Positions 1-8,489 of a DNA stretch of 64,000 nt are shown here, piece by piece. The DNA is taken from the NCBI RefSeq assembly GCF_000956175.1, contig NZ_CP011070.1, forward strand, positions 868,001 to 932,000, written 5' to 3'. The translations under genes and the position numbers were made by a program. The notes under the pieces were generated by a model. It was not told where the DNA came from and searched no databases. It saw only the letters and a program-made list of their open reading frames with translations. The DNA is from Nitrosopumilus adriaticus. Its GTDB lineage: Archaea > Thermoproteota > Nitrososphaeria > Nitrososphaerales > Nitrosopumilaceae. The number at the start of each line of letters is the position of its first letter. Within the stretch, counting starts at the first letter, position 1.

Positions 1-1
1 A

Positions 2-1825
2 ATTGGTGACAATTTAGATAAATTTGGAAAATCTGAAAAACCGAAAATTAAAAAAGATCAATTTGGTTATCTTCTTCAACAAAAATATAGTTTGCAAAAT
101 TTACTCACAAATGATATTTTAATTGGTGTTAGCTCTCCTGGTCTTGGTACTGCAACAGACACTTTCCGTACGGTTGGTGAATCTATGGAAATGGATCAAA
201 ATCAACGTCTAGGTAATCATCATTTTGATGAAAAAGACTATGATACAACTGTAAATGTTTTTGGGTTAGATAAAATACCTAGTAATGCTACTGCATTTTT
301 TACTTACCAATTATCATTAATTGAAGATGATGAAGATGATGATGGAATTAGGCCTGATGGAACTAAAATTGAAATTCATCCTGATTGTTTTGATGCATCT
401 GATGAAGATTCCTCTGGTGAATCTGCTTCTGAAGATATAACTCGTAACACTGAATTAGATCCTGAAGATATGGTTCTCTACACAATTGATTGTTTAACTG
501 ATGGCGAACTCTATCCTATCCAATCCAATGAAAATTTGTATACTGATGGATTTATCCAAAAAATCAATGTTATTTCTAGTGATGAGAAATTAGCTACAAT
601 TGAGAATGGTGGTAAAATTATTAGTTCTTATTCTTATGGAACTGCAAAAATTTCTACTGGGCAAAAAACTGGACCTGTTAAAATATCTACATCAATTAAT
701 GGGATGGGTACTGGTTCATTTACTTCTCAAGTCATTAATACCCTAGAACAAAAGGAGGTGCGATTGTTTTCTCCTACTGGTGAAGAGAGTATAATTTTTG
801 ATCGTGATGGATTTTTTGATATGTTTTTAATAGCTTTGGATGAAAAAGAAAGACCAAAAATATTGAAGGAGGCTGGAAAATATTTGGTAACTCCTACAAA
901 TGGGCTGATTGAAATTGATAAAGGCTCAACATTCACTTTTTCTCAATTACGAAGTGATTCTTTTAATATTTCAGATTCTGAAACAAAAATTACTCTTACT
1001 GTAGAACCAATTGGTGAACATGCAAATTTAAATTTAGAAGGTAGCAAAACATTTGTTACTTTTCCAACATCGCAAATGCTGGTATCTTTACCTCTAGAAA
1101 AAATTAATGCAAACCATCAGCAAAACATGGGCGTTGTCCAACTAGTTGATTTTCAAGGAAATCCTGTTATTCCAAAATTTGATGTAAAATCTAAAATTGT
1201 CTCTTCAAAGGATTCAATCGTTAAAATTATTGATGATGCTGTAATCCCTCAAGGTTCTTCGTATGCAATATTCCCAATTAAAACTACTGGTTCTTTGGGT
1301 AGTGCAATAATTTCTGCAAGTGCTAAGGGCGTTAATGGAACTTCATTTCATGTAAATACTGCTTCATCTCAAATGCAATTGCAAGTTTTTACTGGTGGAT
1401 TAGATAATGAAATTCCTTCTGACAATCCAGTTGAATTTAGATTATTTGTTGACGATGAAAATGCTGAGGCAGTATCTGGTGCCTCGTTAAAAATAATAAC
1501 ACAAGGTAATGCAGTGATTACTCCCGAAGTTGTAAGGACAAGCTCTGATGGCAGTGCCATTGTAAGTTTAACTGCATTTGAAGGACCAAACATTTCATTT
1601 GATATTATTGCAACAGCTGAAGGATATGCTGAAGGAAAAGATTCCTTTACTGTAAATGTTGATTCACCGGATAAAACCTTCGGAGGAATTGATCTGGAAT
1701 TACCTGAATGGATTGTCTATCTTGTAATTGGGGGAATTTTGATGATAGGTGTTGTAGTCTTTATGTTCTTAAAGAAATCAAAAGCCGACTTGGAAGAAGA
1801 TTGGGAAGAGGAGGAAGAGATATGA
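2..1825 (+). CDS. Membrane-anchored extracellular Ig-like surface protein (5' truncated)
   Basis: The reading frame is open to the left edge, so the N-terminus and any signal peptide lie outside the window. The visible 608 residues are mostly beta-rich, Ser/Thr/Asn-rich segments resembling bacterial Ig-like repeats, with a strongly acidic insert encoded around 320-470 that contains runs of Asp/Glu. The C-terminus has one hydrophobic segment (WIVYLVIGGILMIGVVVFMF) followed by a KKSK stop-transfer and an acidic tail. This fits a protein held in the membrane by its C-terminus with most of its mass outside the cell. I do not recognise a specific family; a structural surface or adhesion role is inference. 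Confidence 0.75.
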   Translation: MGDNLDKFGKSEKPKIKKDQFGYLLQQKYSLQNLLTNDILIGVSSPGLGTATDTFRTVGESMEMDQNQRLGNHHFDEKDYDTTVNVFGLDKIPSNATAFFTYQLSLIEDDEDDDGIRPDGTKIEIHPDCFDASDEDSSGESASEDITRNTELDPEDMVLYTIDCLTDGELYPIQSNENLYTDGFIQKINVISSDEKLATIENGGKIISSYSYGTAKISTGQKTGPVKISTSINGMGTGSFTSQVINTLEQKEVRLFSPTGEESIIFDRDGFFDMFLIALDEKERPKILKEAGKYLVTPTNGLIEIDKGSTFTFSQLRSDSFNISDSETKITLTVEPIGEHANLNLEGSKTFVTFPTSQMLVSLPLEKINANHQQNMGVVQLVDFQGNPVIPKFDVKSKIVSSKDSIVKIIDDAVIPQGSSYAIFPIKTTGSLGSAIISASAKGVNGTSFHVNTASSQMQLQVFTGGLDNEIPSDNPVEFRLFVDDENAEAVSGASLKIITQGNAVITPEVVRTSSDGSAIVSLTAFEGPNISFDIIATAEGYAEGKDSFTVNVDSPDKTFGGIDLELPEWIVYLVIGGILMIGVVVFMFLKKSKADLEEDWEEEEEI

Positions 1826-1829
1826 TCTT

Positions 1830-2036
1830 TTATTTGTCAACTCTTCTCTTGTCTCTGCAGACCCCACAAAGATAATTTCGCTTAAACTCTTTTAATTCTA
1901 TTTTAAATTCATCTGTTTCAAAATAAGATTCTCCTGTTTGGAGTCCTCCTGGAACAATTATTCCGCAATTACTACAGTGAATATCCACGTTGAATTTCAC
2001 TCTTTTTTCATTTTCTAAAATTCTACCAATTATCAT
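1830..2036 (-). CDS. Small zinc-ribbon protein
   Basis: A 68-residue protein with two Cys pairs, CSNC near the middle and CGVC near the C-terminus, the usual arrangement of a zinc ribbon. An upstream in-frame ATG exists at 2090, but a TATA-like element (GTTTATAT on the minus strand, 2061-2068) is centred 27 bp before the ATG at 2036, which favours the shorter form. It converges on the surface protein that ends at 1825 and is divergent from the UbiA gene. No function can be assigned; nucleic-acid binding or protein interaction are both possible. Confidence 0.6.
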   Translation of the reverse strand: MIIGRILENEKRVKFNVDIHCSNCGIIVPGGLQTGESYFETDEFKIELKEFKRNYLCGVCRDKRRVDK

Positions 2037-2122
2037 GAATTCATCTAATAATATTATTTCATATAAACAATAATGAGTCTGAAAACTCATGAATATTATA
2101 CTGAAAAATTGTGACTATTTCT

Positions 2123-3007
2123 ATGCTCTCTGTTTGGTTTCGAGTAATTAGGATCAGATTCCTTCTTGCATCAGTCATTGCAGTTTCTGTGGGTCTGGCG
2201 CTTAATTGGTGGCAAAATTCTTCAATAGATTTACTCGATATGTTATTGACTTTTGCAGGAGTGATGGCACTTCATGCAAGTGTTGACTTGCTAAATGATT
2301 TTTGGGATTTTAAGCGAGGAATTGACACTAAAACTAAACGAACTAAAATGAGTGGCGGTACTGGTGTATTGCCTGAAGGATTACTCAAACCATCCTCTGT
2401 GTATCGTGCAGGCATTGCATTTTTAATTATTGGCTCACTAATTGGTGGATACTTTGTATTTACAGATGGAATATTGATTGCAATAATTTTAGGATTTGCA
2501 ATACTGTCTATCTATTTTTATTCTACAAAAATTGTTGATTCTGGATTAGGTGAATTCTTTGTAGCAGTAAAGGGCTCAATGATTGTTATTGGCACATTTT
2601 TTATTCAATCAGGACAAATCAACATAGAGTCAATACTTGGTGGAATTGTTGTTGGTTCTTTATCTTCATTAGTTTTATTCATTGCATCATTTCCAGATCA
2701 TGATGCTGACAAGTCAAAAGGTAGAAAAACTCTGGTTATAGCAGTCGGAAAGAAAAAAGCATCCTACTTGTTTTGGGTTTTTCCGCTAATATCATATTGT
2801 GCAATAATTGTTGGAGTCTCGACAACTCTGTTCCCTTTATTGTCTTTGATTAGTTTGCTGAGTATTCCCTTAATGATGAAATCTGGCCTTGGATTGCAAA
2901 AAAACTATGACGCTGTAGATGATTTAGTGCCATACATGTCCTCTACTTTATTATTTGGTAGAATTACTGGTGCTCTGTTTGTGGCTAGTTTCTTAATTGA
3001 CATTTGA
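2123..3007 (+). CDS. UbiA-family prenyltransferase (MenA-like)
   Basis: An integral membrane enzyme of about 294 residues that should transfer a polyprenyl chain to an aromatic acceptor, as in menaquinone synthesis, or act on another lipid acceptor. The first Asp-rich motif is NDFWDFKRGID and the second is PDHDADKSKGRKT, the two diphosphate/Mg2+-binding signatures of UbiA enzymes, separated by hydrophobic helices. An in-frame GTG exists at 2111, but ATG 2123 lies about 26 bp after the TATA-like element at 2093-2101. The exact substrate cannot be read from sequence; a geranylgeranyl-transfer role in archaeal lipid synthesis is the main alternative to MenA. Confidence 0.85.
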   Translation: MLSVWFRVIRIRFLLASVIAVSVGLALNWWQNSSIDLLDMLLTFAGVMALHASVDLLNDFWDFKRGIDTKTKRTKMSGGTGVLPEGLLKPSSVYRAGIAFLIIGSLIGGYFVFTDGILIAIILGFAILSIYFYSTKIVDSGLGEFFVAVKGSMIVIGTFFIQSGQINIESILGGIVVGSLSSLVLFIASFPDHDADKSKGRKTLVIAVGKKKASYLFWVFPLISYCAIIVGVSTTLFPLLSLISLLSIPLMMKSGLGLQKNYDAVDDLVPYMSSTLLFGRITGALFVASFLIDI

Positions 3008-3036
3008 CGCTTTAGACATAAATTTAGCAGTTCTTT

Positions 3037-4146
3037 ATGATTAACATGATTTCGGGATTTGCAACTAAGGAGGGAACCAAAAAATTTGCCCAAAACTCGA
3101 GTATAAATCAAGCAAATTTCAAGAATTTTGAAAATCTTACTCTCTCAAATGTTGGAATTGGAACGTATCTGGGAGATCCTGATTCAAAAACTGATGATTT
3201 AGTTACAAATGCCGTAAAACAATCCATCTTATCTGGTGTTAATGTTGTAGATACTGCAATTAATTATCGTGCCCAAAAAGCAGAACGTTCTGTTGGAAAA
3301 GCAGTGTCTGAATTAATTAAAGATGAAAAAATCTCTAGGGACCAATTGTTTCTAAGTACTAAAAATGGCTATGTTACAAATGATGCCGATGTTCAATTAG
3401 GCTTTTGGGAATATGTCAAAGAAGAGTATTCTCAAAAAGGAGTGATCAAAGAAGGTGACGTCACATCTGGGTATCACTGCATGACACTTCCCTACCTTTC
3501 TGATCAACTAGACCGTAGTCTAAAAAATCTAAACATGGAATGTGTTGATTTAATGTACCTGCATAATGCAGTAGAGGGGCAAATAAAGGATGTCTCAAAA
3601 GAGCAATTTTTAGAAAATTTAAAATCTGTTTTTGAATTGTATGAGCAAAAACGCGATGAGGGGAAAATTAAATTCTATGGTATGGCAACATGGGAATGCT
3701 TTAGAGTTGGAAAAGATAATCCTCAATACCTTTCTCTTGAGGATACTGTAAATTTAGCTAAAAAAATTGGTGGCGAAAATCACGGTTTTCGTTTTATTCA
3801 ATTGCCCTTTAACATGCATTATGATCAAGCACTTCTTGGAAAAACCCAAATGATTAATGACAAACAAGTTTCAATTTTGGAGGCATCCTCATCATTGGGA
3901 ATTGGCGTGTTTACTAGTGTCCCATTTATGCAAGGACGATTACTTGCTCCAGGTGTAATGCCTGAATTCAACGAACTCAAACCATCTTTGCGTGCATTAC
4001 AATTTATTCGCTCATCTCCTGGAGTCTTGGCTCCTTTAGTAGGGCAGAAATCATCTCAACATGTGTCTGAAAATCTAGAAATTATGAAAATTCCTCCCAT
4101 TTCTGAGGATGAATTCCTAGCCTTGGTCAAAAAACTAACTTCTTGA
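3037..4146 (+). CDS. Aldo/keto reductase family oxidoreductase
   Basis: A 369-residue protein of the AKR TIM-barrel family, which reduces carbonyls with NAD(P)H. Family hallmarks are visible: VGIGTYLGD near the N-terminus, the catalytic Asp and Tyr in VVDTAINY, the Lys in STKNGY and the His in LMYLHNA. A C-terminal segment around FTSVPFMQGRLL followed by SSPGVLAPLVGQKS matches the usual cofactor-binding end. It is somewhat longer than typical AKRs (about 320). It starts 30 bp after the UbiA gene and may be co-transcribed with it. The substrate is unknown. Confidence 0.88.
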   Translation: MINMISGFATKEGTKKFAQNSSINQANFKNFENLTLSNVGIGTYLGDPDSKTDDLVTNAVKQSILSGVNVVDTAINYRAQKAERSVGKAVSELIKDEKISRDQLFLSTKNGYVTNDADVQLGFWEYVKEEYSQKGVIKEGDVTSGYHCMTLPYLSDQLDRSLKNLNMECVDLMYLHNAVEGQIKDVSKEQFLENLKSVFELYEQKRDEGKIKFYGMATWECFRVGKDNPQYLSLEDTVNLAKKIGGENHGFRFIQLPFNMHYDQALLGKTQMINDKQVSILEASSSLGIGVFTSVPFMQGRLLAPGVMPEFNELKPSLRALQFIRSSPGVLAPLVGQKSSQHVSENLEIMKIPPISEDEFLALVKKLTS

Positions 4147-4213
4147 TTACTATGCTATTTTCAAAAAATTTAATGGAAAAATAATAAATGAGCCATTGTT
4201 AGGAAATAGATTC

Positions 4214-4579
4214 ATGTCTGCAAAGATTTATGATTATACGAAAATATGTGAATCTGTATTGTTGATTGATCCTAAAATTCGATTTGCAGGTGTCATTAAT
4301 GAAAGAGGCAGATTGGTTGCTGGTGGAATGCGAGAGAACGTCGAACCATTAGAAAGTGAAAAAGACGATGAAATGATTTTCATGGAATTGGCTTTACGTG
4401 TAAAAATGAGAAAAGAATTTGATAAACAATTGGGACTCGTAAATTTTGCTATGGCTTCACGAGAACGTGCCTTAGCTATTAGTGTGCTGATTAATGATGA
4501 TATTCTGTATGTAGTCTCAGAACCTGATTCTGATTATGGCATATTGCCTAAGAAAATTCTTGAGATAGTTCATTCATAG
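4214..4579 (+). CDS. DUF6659-like thaumarchaeal protein
   Basis: A 121-residue soluble protein with the sequence GVINERGRLVAGG near residue 30, shared almost exactly with the protein at 41146-41538, so the two are paralogues. The remaining pattern (acidic segment, a helix with KMRKEFD, then ISVLINDDILYVVSEP) also matches. I associate it with the thaumarchaeal family DUF6659, whose function is not established; the alternating beta/alpha pattern could be a roadblock-like or profilin-like fold, which is inference. ATG 4214 is preferred over TTG 4196 because an AT-rich box near 4178-4190 lies about 28 bp upstream. Confidence 0.7.
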   Translation: MSAKIYDYTKICESVLLIDPKIRFAGVINERGRLVAGGMRENVEPLESEKDDEMIFMELALRVKMRKEFDKQLGLVNFAMASRERALAISVLINDDILYVVSEPDSDYGILPKKILEIVHS

Positions 4580-4645
4580 ATTCCATTTCCATTTTTGGGA
4601 ATTTATGATCTTATTAATTAGCAATCGGAATTCATAGTTACTAAC

Positions 4646-4840
4646 ATGGCAGTAAATGGTAAATTAGATACAAATTATTTAGCAATTACAGAATTAACTT
4701 CTGAGATTAATTCAATCGCTCGAAGATCTTTTGATGGTGGGAATAAAGAATTATCCCCATCTGATGTAGAACATATCTTGAGAATTACATCTGATGTTGT
4801 ATCTAAAATTAGACCACAGCTCAAAGAAATAACGGTATAA
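4646..4840 (+). CDS. Small helical protein, unknown
   Basis: A 64-residue protein with no Cys and no hydrophobic segment. The composition suggests two or three helices, with a segment around LSPSDVEHILRITSDVVSKI that looks like a regulatory or dimerising helix pair. No family is recognised. It begins 66 bp after the DUF6659-like gene on the same strand. The AUG start and clean codon usage support a real gene, but no homologue was searched. Confidence 0.5.
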   Translation: MAVNGKLDTNYLAITELTSEINSIARRSFDGGNKELSPSDVEHILRITSDVVSKIRPQLKEITV

Positions 4841-4929
4841 TCACGGCAGAATCATAAATACTATTCTCATTCATCACAAAGATGGATTTCTAACTGTATC
4901 TATAAATAGAAATTAAAAAGACAATTTTT

Positions 4930-5076
4930 GTGCCAGTAGATCCTGTATGTGGAATTGAACTTGATGAGGAGCTTGCATTACTTCATGAATATGGTGGAAA
5001 AAAATTCTATTTTTGTTGTAATGGTTGTAGACGAATTTTTATCAAAAAACCTCGTAAATACAAAAATAATACCTAG
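4930..5076 (+). CDS. YHS-domain metal-binding microprotein
   Basis: A 48-residue frame starting with GTG. It reads DPVCGIEL near the N-terminus and FYFCCNGCRRIF in the middle, the signature of the YHS domain (one Cys, then a CC..C cluster after an aromatic pair), which in known proteins binds metals such as Cu, Zn or Hg. Standalone YHS proteins of this size are common in Archaea. Its stop codon overlaps the 3' end of the convergent asparagine-synthase-like gene by 4 bp. A role in metal handling is inference from the family. Confidence 0.75.
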   Translation: MPVDPVCGIELDEELALLHEYGGKKFYFCCNGCRRIFIKKPRKYKNNT

Positions 5077-6017
5077 ATTGGAAAAGCACCGCACATTCTG
5101 CAGAATTTAGAATTTTTAACTTCATGTTTACAATAGGGACATGCGTTACCTGGGCTTTTTACAGGAACTCCGAATAATTTCTTGTAAATTTCATAATAAT
5201 GCATCGACTCCCTACTTCTGATGATTACCTCGTCTTCTTTCTCTGTTGTTAATTTTTTCTCTACATATTTTTCTTCATTTATTATAGATTCAAACAAACC
5301 AGTTAGTCCAGCAGTGCCTGAACCATCTTGCATTGGTGATTTTTCCCTCCATGTTATTTGCTGAGGCAAAAATTTCTCAAATGTTTTACGAAGTATCCAT
5401 TTCCCATGTCTCTGCTTGCCCTCATCTCTCACTTTCATATCTGCTGGAATTTTTTTTGCTAGATCTATTACTTTGTCATTTAGAAATGGTGATTCTATAT
5501 CAATTCCAATTTCTTTTCCAATCTTTTGAGTAGGAAAATGCATTACCGAACAAACTCGAGTAATTTCTGCTTCTAATTCATTTTCAGGTTTGTTTACAAG
5601 AAAACTATACCCTGCAAATAACTCATCTGCCCCATCTCCAGTAATGATTGATTTTTCTCCATTATCTTTTGCCCATTTTATCGCAAGATACATTACAACA
5701 TTATTTCTAATTTCAATGTCGTTGAAATTTTTCAAAATCTTTATTGTCTCTTCAACTGCTTCAAGAATCTCGGCCGTTTTTACCTGATAAATAGTAAGAT
5801 TCAAACCAAATTCCTTTGCTATTCTTTGACAATATGTTAGGTCTGTTGAAACAAAATCTTCTGCAATAATTGCTATTGCATTAGGTTTTCTATTTTTTAA
5901 GAAATATGCTATGATTGAACTATCTAACCCTCCTGATAGTGCTATCAAATTAGATTTGCATGAATTACATGACTCTTCTAAAACTTTGTAGAGTTCCTTG
6001 GAAGCATTATCCAACAT
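5073..6017 (-). CDS. Asparagine-synthase-like PP-loop ATPase with C-terminal zinc ribbon
   Basis: A 314-residue protein with the PP-loop SGGLDSS (residues 28-34) that binds ATP pyrophosphate, and the asparagine-synthase motif GDGADELFAGY. It lacks the N-terminal glutaminase domain of AsnB, so it would depend on ammonia or another amine donor, or modify a different carboxylate. The C-terminus adds a zinc ribbon (CPYC and CRMC pairs) not found in AsnB. In an ammonia oxidiser direct use of ammonia would be sensible, but that is inference. A tRNA- or protein-modifying enzyme is an alternative. Confidence 0.8.
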   Translation of the reverse strand: MLDNASKELYKVLEESCNSCKSNLIALSGGLDSSIIAYFLKNRKPNAIAIIAEDFVSTDLTYCQRIAKEFGLNLTIYQVKTAEILEAVEETIKILKNFNDIEIRNNVVMYLAIKWAKDNGEKSIITGDGADELFAGYSFLVNKPENELEAEITRVCSVMHFPTQKIGKEIGIDIESPFLNDKVIDLAKKIPADMKVRDEGKQRHGKWILRKTFEKFLPQQITWREKSPMQDGSGTAGLTGLFESIINEEKYVEKKLTTEKEDEVIIRSRESMHYYEIYKKLFGVPVKSPGNACPYCKHEVKNSKFCRMCGAFPI

Positions 6018-6123
6018 AACTCAGTTTGCTCTGAAATTAAAATATCTATGCCTACTCAATTCCTTTGATTAAACATGCATTTCATTGCAAACTTAAAATA
6101 TGTTATAGGATTTTTGGGAATTA

Positions 6124-6540
6124 ATGCTTCTTCCTGCTGAAATTGAATCTAAAACTCTAATCCCAGCATTACGTGCAATACTTGCCAAAAAGCTTGCAGA
6201 AGATCATAATATTCGAGAAGATGAAATTTCAAAAATGCTTGGAGTAACTCAAGCAGCTATCAGTAATTACATTCGTGGAACAAGAGGTGACCCATCTTTA
6301 ATTGCAAAACTTTTAGCAGAAGAACAAGTTGCGATAATGATTAATGAGCTCAGTGATAGTCTTTCATCTGACATGGCATATACTCCATCCAGTCTTTCAA
6401 AATTCATAGGCCTTTGTAATTATATTAAATCTAGTCTGCTAATTTGTGAGATACATCACAATCTTGAATCTAATATTGATGAGCAAGTATGCAAAGAATG
6501 TGAAAATATGCTTCTCAAAGGCCCTGGAAGCGTTTACTAG
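6124..6540 (+). CDS. XRE/COG2522-type helix-turn-helix regulator
   Basis: A 138-residue DNA-binding protein. Residues about 30-60 form a helix-turn-helix (EDEISKMLGVTQAAISNYIRG), the pattern of the archaeal predicted regulators grouped as COG2522. The C-terminal half contains CNY, CEIHH and CKEC residues that could bind a metal or an Fe-S cluster. Its stop codon shares a CTAG with the stop of the convergent alba gene, a 4-bp overlap of the two genes. The regulated genes are unknown. Confidence 0.8.
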   Translation: MLLPAEIESKTLIPALRAILAKKLAEDHNIREDEISKMLGVTQAAISNYIRGTRGDPSLIAKLLAEEQVAIMINELSDSLSSDMAYTPSSLSKFIGLCNYIKSSLLICEIHHNLESNIDEQVCKECENMLLKGPGSVY

Positions 6541-6851
6541 ATTTTATTTAAAATAATTTCAATTGTTGATGTCATACTTCCAATTCCAGGAGCTTCAGCT
6601 GTGTCTAGAATGATTTTTTGAATTTTAGAATTCCCTTTAAGCATTTTTTCAGTAATAATATTTGCAACTGCAACTGCATTTGGGATTGAATTTCCTTTTG
6701 ATTTTAAAATAACTTGATGCTTACTTCCTAATGTTGATAATACATCAATAGCTGATTGCATTACAGGATCATTTCCGATGTGTATTATGGTGCCCTCAGA
6801 CTTTTCGGTCTGCTCTTGACCATACGGTTCAGTTGTCTCTTCCATGAGCAT
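6537..6851 (-). CDS. albA: Alba family DNA/RNA-binding chromatin protein
   Basis: A 104-residue protein with an acidic, probably disordered N-terminal 20 residues followed by the Alba fold: IHIGNDPVMQSAIDVLS, then VILKSKGNSIPNAVAVANI with the basic loop expected at the nucleic-acid interface. Alba dimers coat DNA and RNA in many archaea. The ATG at 6851 and an in-frame ATG two codons later are both possible starts. The rpoK-like gene lies upstream on the same strand. Confidence 0.9.
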   Translation of the reverse strand: MLMEETTEPYGQEQTEKSEGTIIHIGNDPVMQSAIDVLSTLGSKHQVILKSKGNSIPNAVAVANIITEKMLKGNSKIQKIILDTAEAPGIGSMTSTIEIILNKI

Positions 6852-6902
6852 TATTCAACAATCAGCAATTTTTTGTTCTTTTAAGTTTTATCGACCAATG
6901 AT

Positions 6903-7406
6903 TCATTTTTCAAAGTAATCAATTGGTATATTTTGAAAATCTCCGTTTGGAAGGACCCTTCTAATTGTAATTGGGATCACTCTTTGTTCTAGCTCCTCCA
7001 TTGCAATATCTAATGAAATTCTTGCAGTTTTTGGAATCGGAATGAATGGTGGTGCACCTAATGATAGTTGTAAAGCTCTTGCACCCATAATTCTTGCTTT
7101 TTCAAATCTTGTAAGTGTTGGAGGTCCAATTGTAATTTTTCCTTTCTCACAAGGAATTTCTTCTGGTTCATGTTCTTCAACTTTTTCAACAACTTCTCTG
7201 TTTTCAATCTCTTTGATTCTTTTTTCAAGGCTCTCTTGATCTTTTTCACTTAATGGTTCTAAGCCTCCTTTTTTCTCTATTAATTTTCGATAAGTATCTA
7301 GTGCTTTGTTTAGTCCGGCATTTGATTCTGGTATGTCTTCTAGCGTTTCTACAACTTCTTCAGTTTGAGGCACATCTACCAATGGGGCTTCTTTAACATC
7401 AGACAA
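6903..7406 (-). CDS. rpoK: RNA polymerase subunit K (omega/Rpb6) with long N-terminal extension
   Basis: The C-terminal ~75 residues carry the RpoK/Rpb6 signature: GPPTLTRFEKARIMGARALQ followed by GAPP, then IAMEELEQRVIPITIRRVLPNG. Known RpoK proteins are about 60-100 residues; here an acidic, coiled-coil-prone extension of roughly 90 residues precedes the core. The frame opens at ATG 7445, but TTG 7406 lies 26.5 bp from the centre of the palindromic TATA box at 7429-7436, exactly mirroring the gene on the other side, so I place the start there (167 residues). The extension may contact transcription or DNA-binding partners; that is inference. Confidence 0.85.
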   Translation of the reverse strand: MSDVKEAPLVDVPQTEEVVETLEDIPESNAGLNKALDTYRKLIEKKGGLEPLSEKDQESLEKRIKEIENREVVEKVEEHEPEEIPCEKGKITIGPPTLTRFEKARIMGARALQLSLGAPPFIPIPKTARISLDIAMEELEQRVIPITIRRVLPNGDFQNIPIDYFEK

Positions 7407-7428
7407 GTAACAAAATTTTCTTAAAACG

Positions 7429-7436
7429 TTATATAA
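7429..7436. promoter_or_regulatory. Shared bidirectional palindromic TATA box
   Basis: TTATATAA is a perfect palindrome. Its centre (7432.5) is 26.5 bp from TTG 7406 of rpoK on the minus strand and 26.5 bp from TTG 7459 of the cyclophilin-like gene on the plus strand. This spacing is the usual archaeal TATA-to-start distance for leaderless mRNAs, so one box may serve both directions. Confidence 0.65.
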
Positions 7437-7458
7437 TCTAATCATTTTAAAGTACGAA

Positions 7459-7845
7459 TTGAGTACATCTTCTGTTTCAAGAAAACAACTAATTTTAGAA
7501 ATTCGAGGAAAAGCAAAAATTTCATGTGATCTAAAACGTCATTTGTCCCCCCGCACCGTTGGAACAATCATGAGATCTTTACCATTAGAAGGAAATGCTC
7601 ATCTTTTAGGAAAAAGTATTTTGTATTTTGAAACTAATATTGATTCTGGAACAGAGAGGGCAAGATCTGAATTCAAAAAAGGAGATGTGGCATTTTTATC
7701 GTCTTCTGGAAGTGTCTGTTTTTTCCTAAATGACGTTGTTTCCGGAAAAACAATGACGCCAATTGGAAAATTAGGTGGTGATATTGATGCACTAAAGAAT
7801 GTTAAATCTGGAGATGTATTGTGTATCTATGAAGAGACTGCTTGA
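7459..7845 (+). CDS. Archaeal cyclophilin-like fold protein (COG2164-type)
   Basis: A 128-residue protein with LILEIRGKAKISCDL at the start, LSPRTVGTIMRSLPLEG, and KKGDVAFLSSSGSVCFFL, which matches the small archaeal and bacterial cyclophilin-like family (COG2164, Pfam Cyclophil_like). These proteins share the cyclophilin beta-barrel, but prolyl isomerase activity is not established. The TTG start follows from the shared TATA box. Its 3' end overlaps the convergent S25e gene by 19 bp. Confidence 0.75.
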   Translation: MSTSSVSRKQLILEIRGKAKISCDLKRHLSPRTVGTIMRSLPLEGNAHLLGKSILYFETNIDSGTERARSEFKKGDVAFLSSSGSVCFFLNDVVSGKTMTPIGKLGGDIDALKNVKSGDVLCIYEETA

Positions 7846-8138
7846 TACAAATGATGTCCTGAATAACCACCAACTCTTTTCACAGTTCCTTTAATTGCAG
7901 AATTTTTTAGAAATGCATTTGCTGCAGAAATTTTAACTCCTGTTTGCCTTGCAAGGTCTTGGACTGTAACTACTTTAGAATTTTGAATAATTTTCATCGC
8001 TTGTTGCTCATTAACTTGAACTGTAATCTCTGCTTTCTTTGGGCCACTTTCGCCTTTGTCTTTTTTACTTTTTTTAGTATCCTTGCTTCCAGCTGACTTA
8101 TCCTTGTTTGCAGCTGTTGGCTTTTTTGCTCCGCCCAT
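7827..8138 (-). CDS. rps25e: Ribosomal protein S25e (eS25)
   Basis: A 103-residue protein with a Lys-rich, disordered N-terminus beginning MGGAKKPT and a winged-helix core (VVTVQDLARQTGVKISAANA, then GTVKRVGGYSGHHLYQ) that matches eS25 of the small ribosomal subunit. The length agrees with archaeal and eukaryotic S25e. Presence of S25e is one of the features Thaumarchaeota share with Crenarchaeota and Eukarya. Confidence 0.92.
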   Translation of the reverse strand: MGGAKKPTAANKDKSAGSKDTKKSKKDKGESGPKKAEITVQVNEQQAMKIIQNSKVVTVQDLARQTGVKISAANAFLKNSAIKGTVKRVGGYSGHHLYQAVSS

Positions 8139-8261
8139 AAATCTAGAAAAAATATTCCTCTTATAAACGATGAAAAACTTTGATGTGTGGGATTCTTATA
8201 GATTTTTTTAAAAAATTTGAAATATTTTCAAGTATAAATAACATCTTGCTTATCAGTAATT

Positions 8262-8474
8262 ATGGGAATTGTATCTAAAGGCGCAAAATGCAATGTTGAC
8301 GGATGTGATCAAGATGGTGCTCGTTCCTTAAACACCGGAAAGGTGGAAAATGCAGGTCTGAGAGTAACCTCAACTGGTAAAAAAACAGTACTTTGCAAAG
8401 AGCACTATAAAGAATGGAAAAAAGAATCTAAAGACGATCGTGATCTTGAACGTGCAAGATTTGATAAATTTTAG
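8262..8474 (+). CDS. Small Cys/His protein, thaumarchaeal type
   Basis: A 70-residue basic and acidic mixed protein with CNVDGC near the N-terminus and CKEHY later, together making a likely C-x4-C...C-x2-H zinc site. The C-terminal third is highly charged. A TATA-like AGTATAAATAAC near 8231-8242 lies about 25 bp upstream of the ATG. The function is unknown; conserved architecture and a clear promoter argue that it is expressed. Confidence 0.65.
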   Translation: MGIVSKGAKCNVDGCDQDGARSLNTGKVENAGLRVTSTGKKTVLCKEHYKEWKKESKDDRDLERARFDKF

Positions 8475-8489
8475 TTATCTGAATTAATT

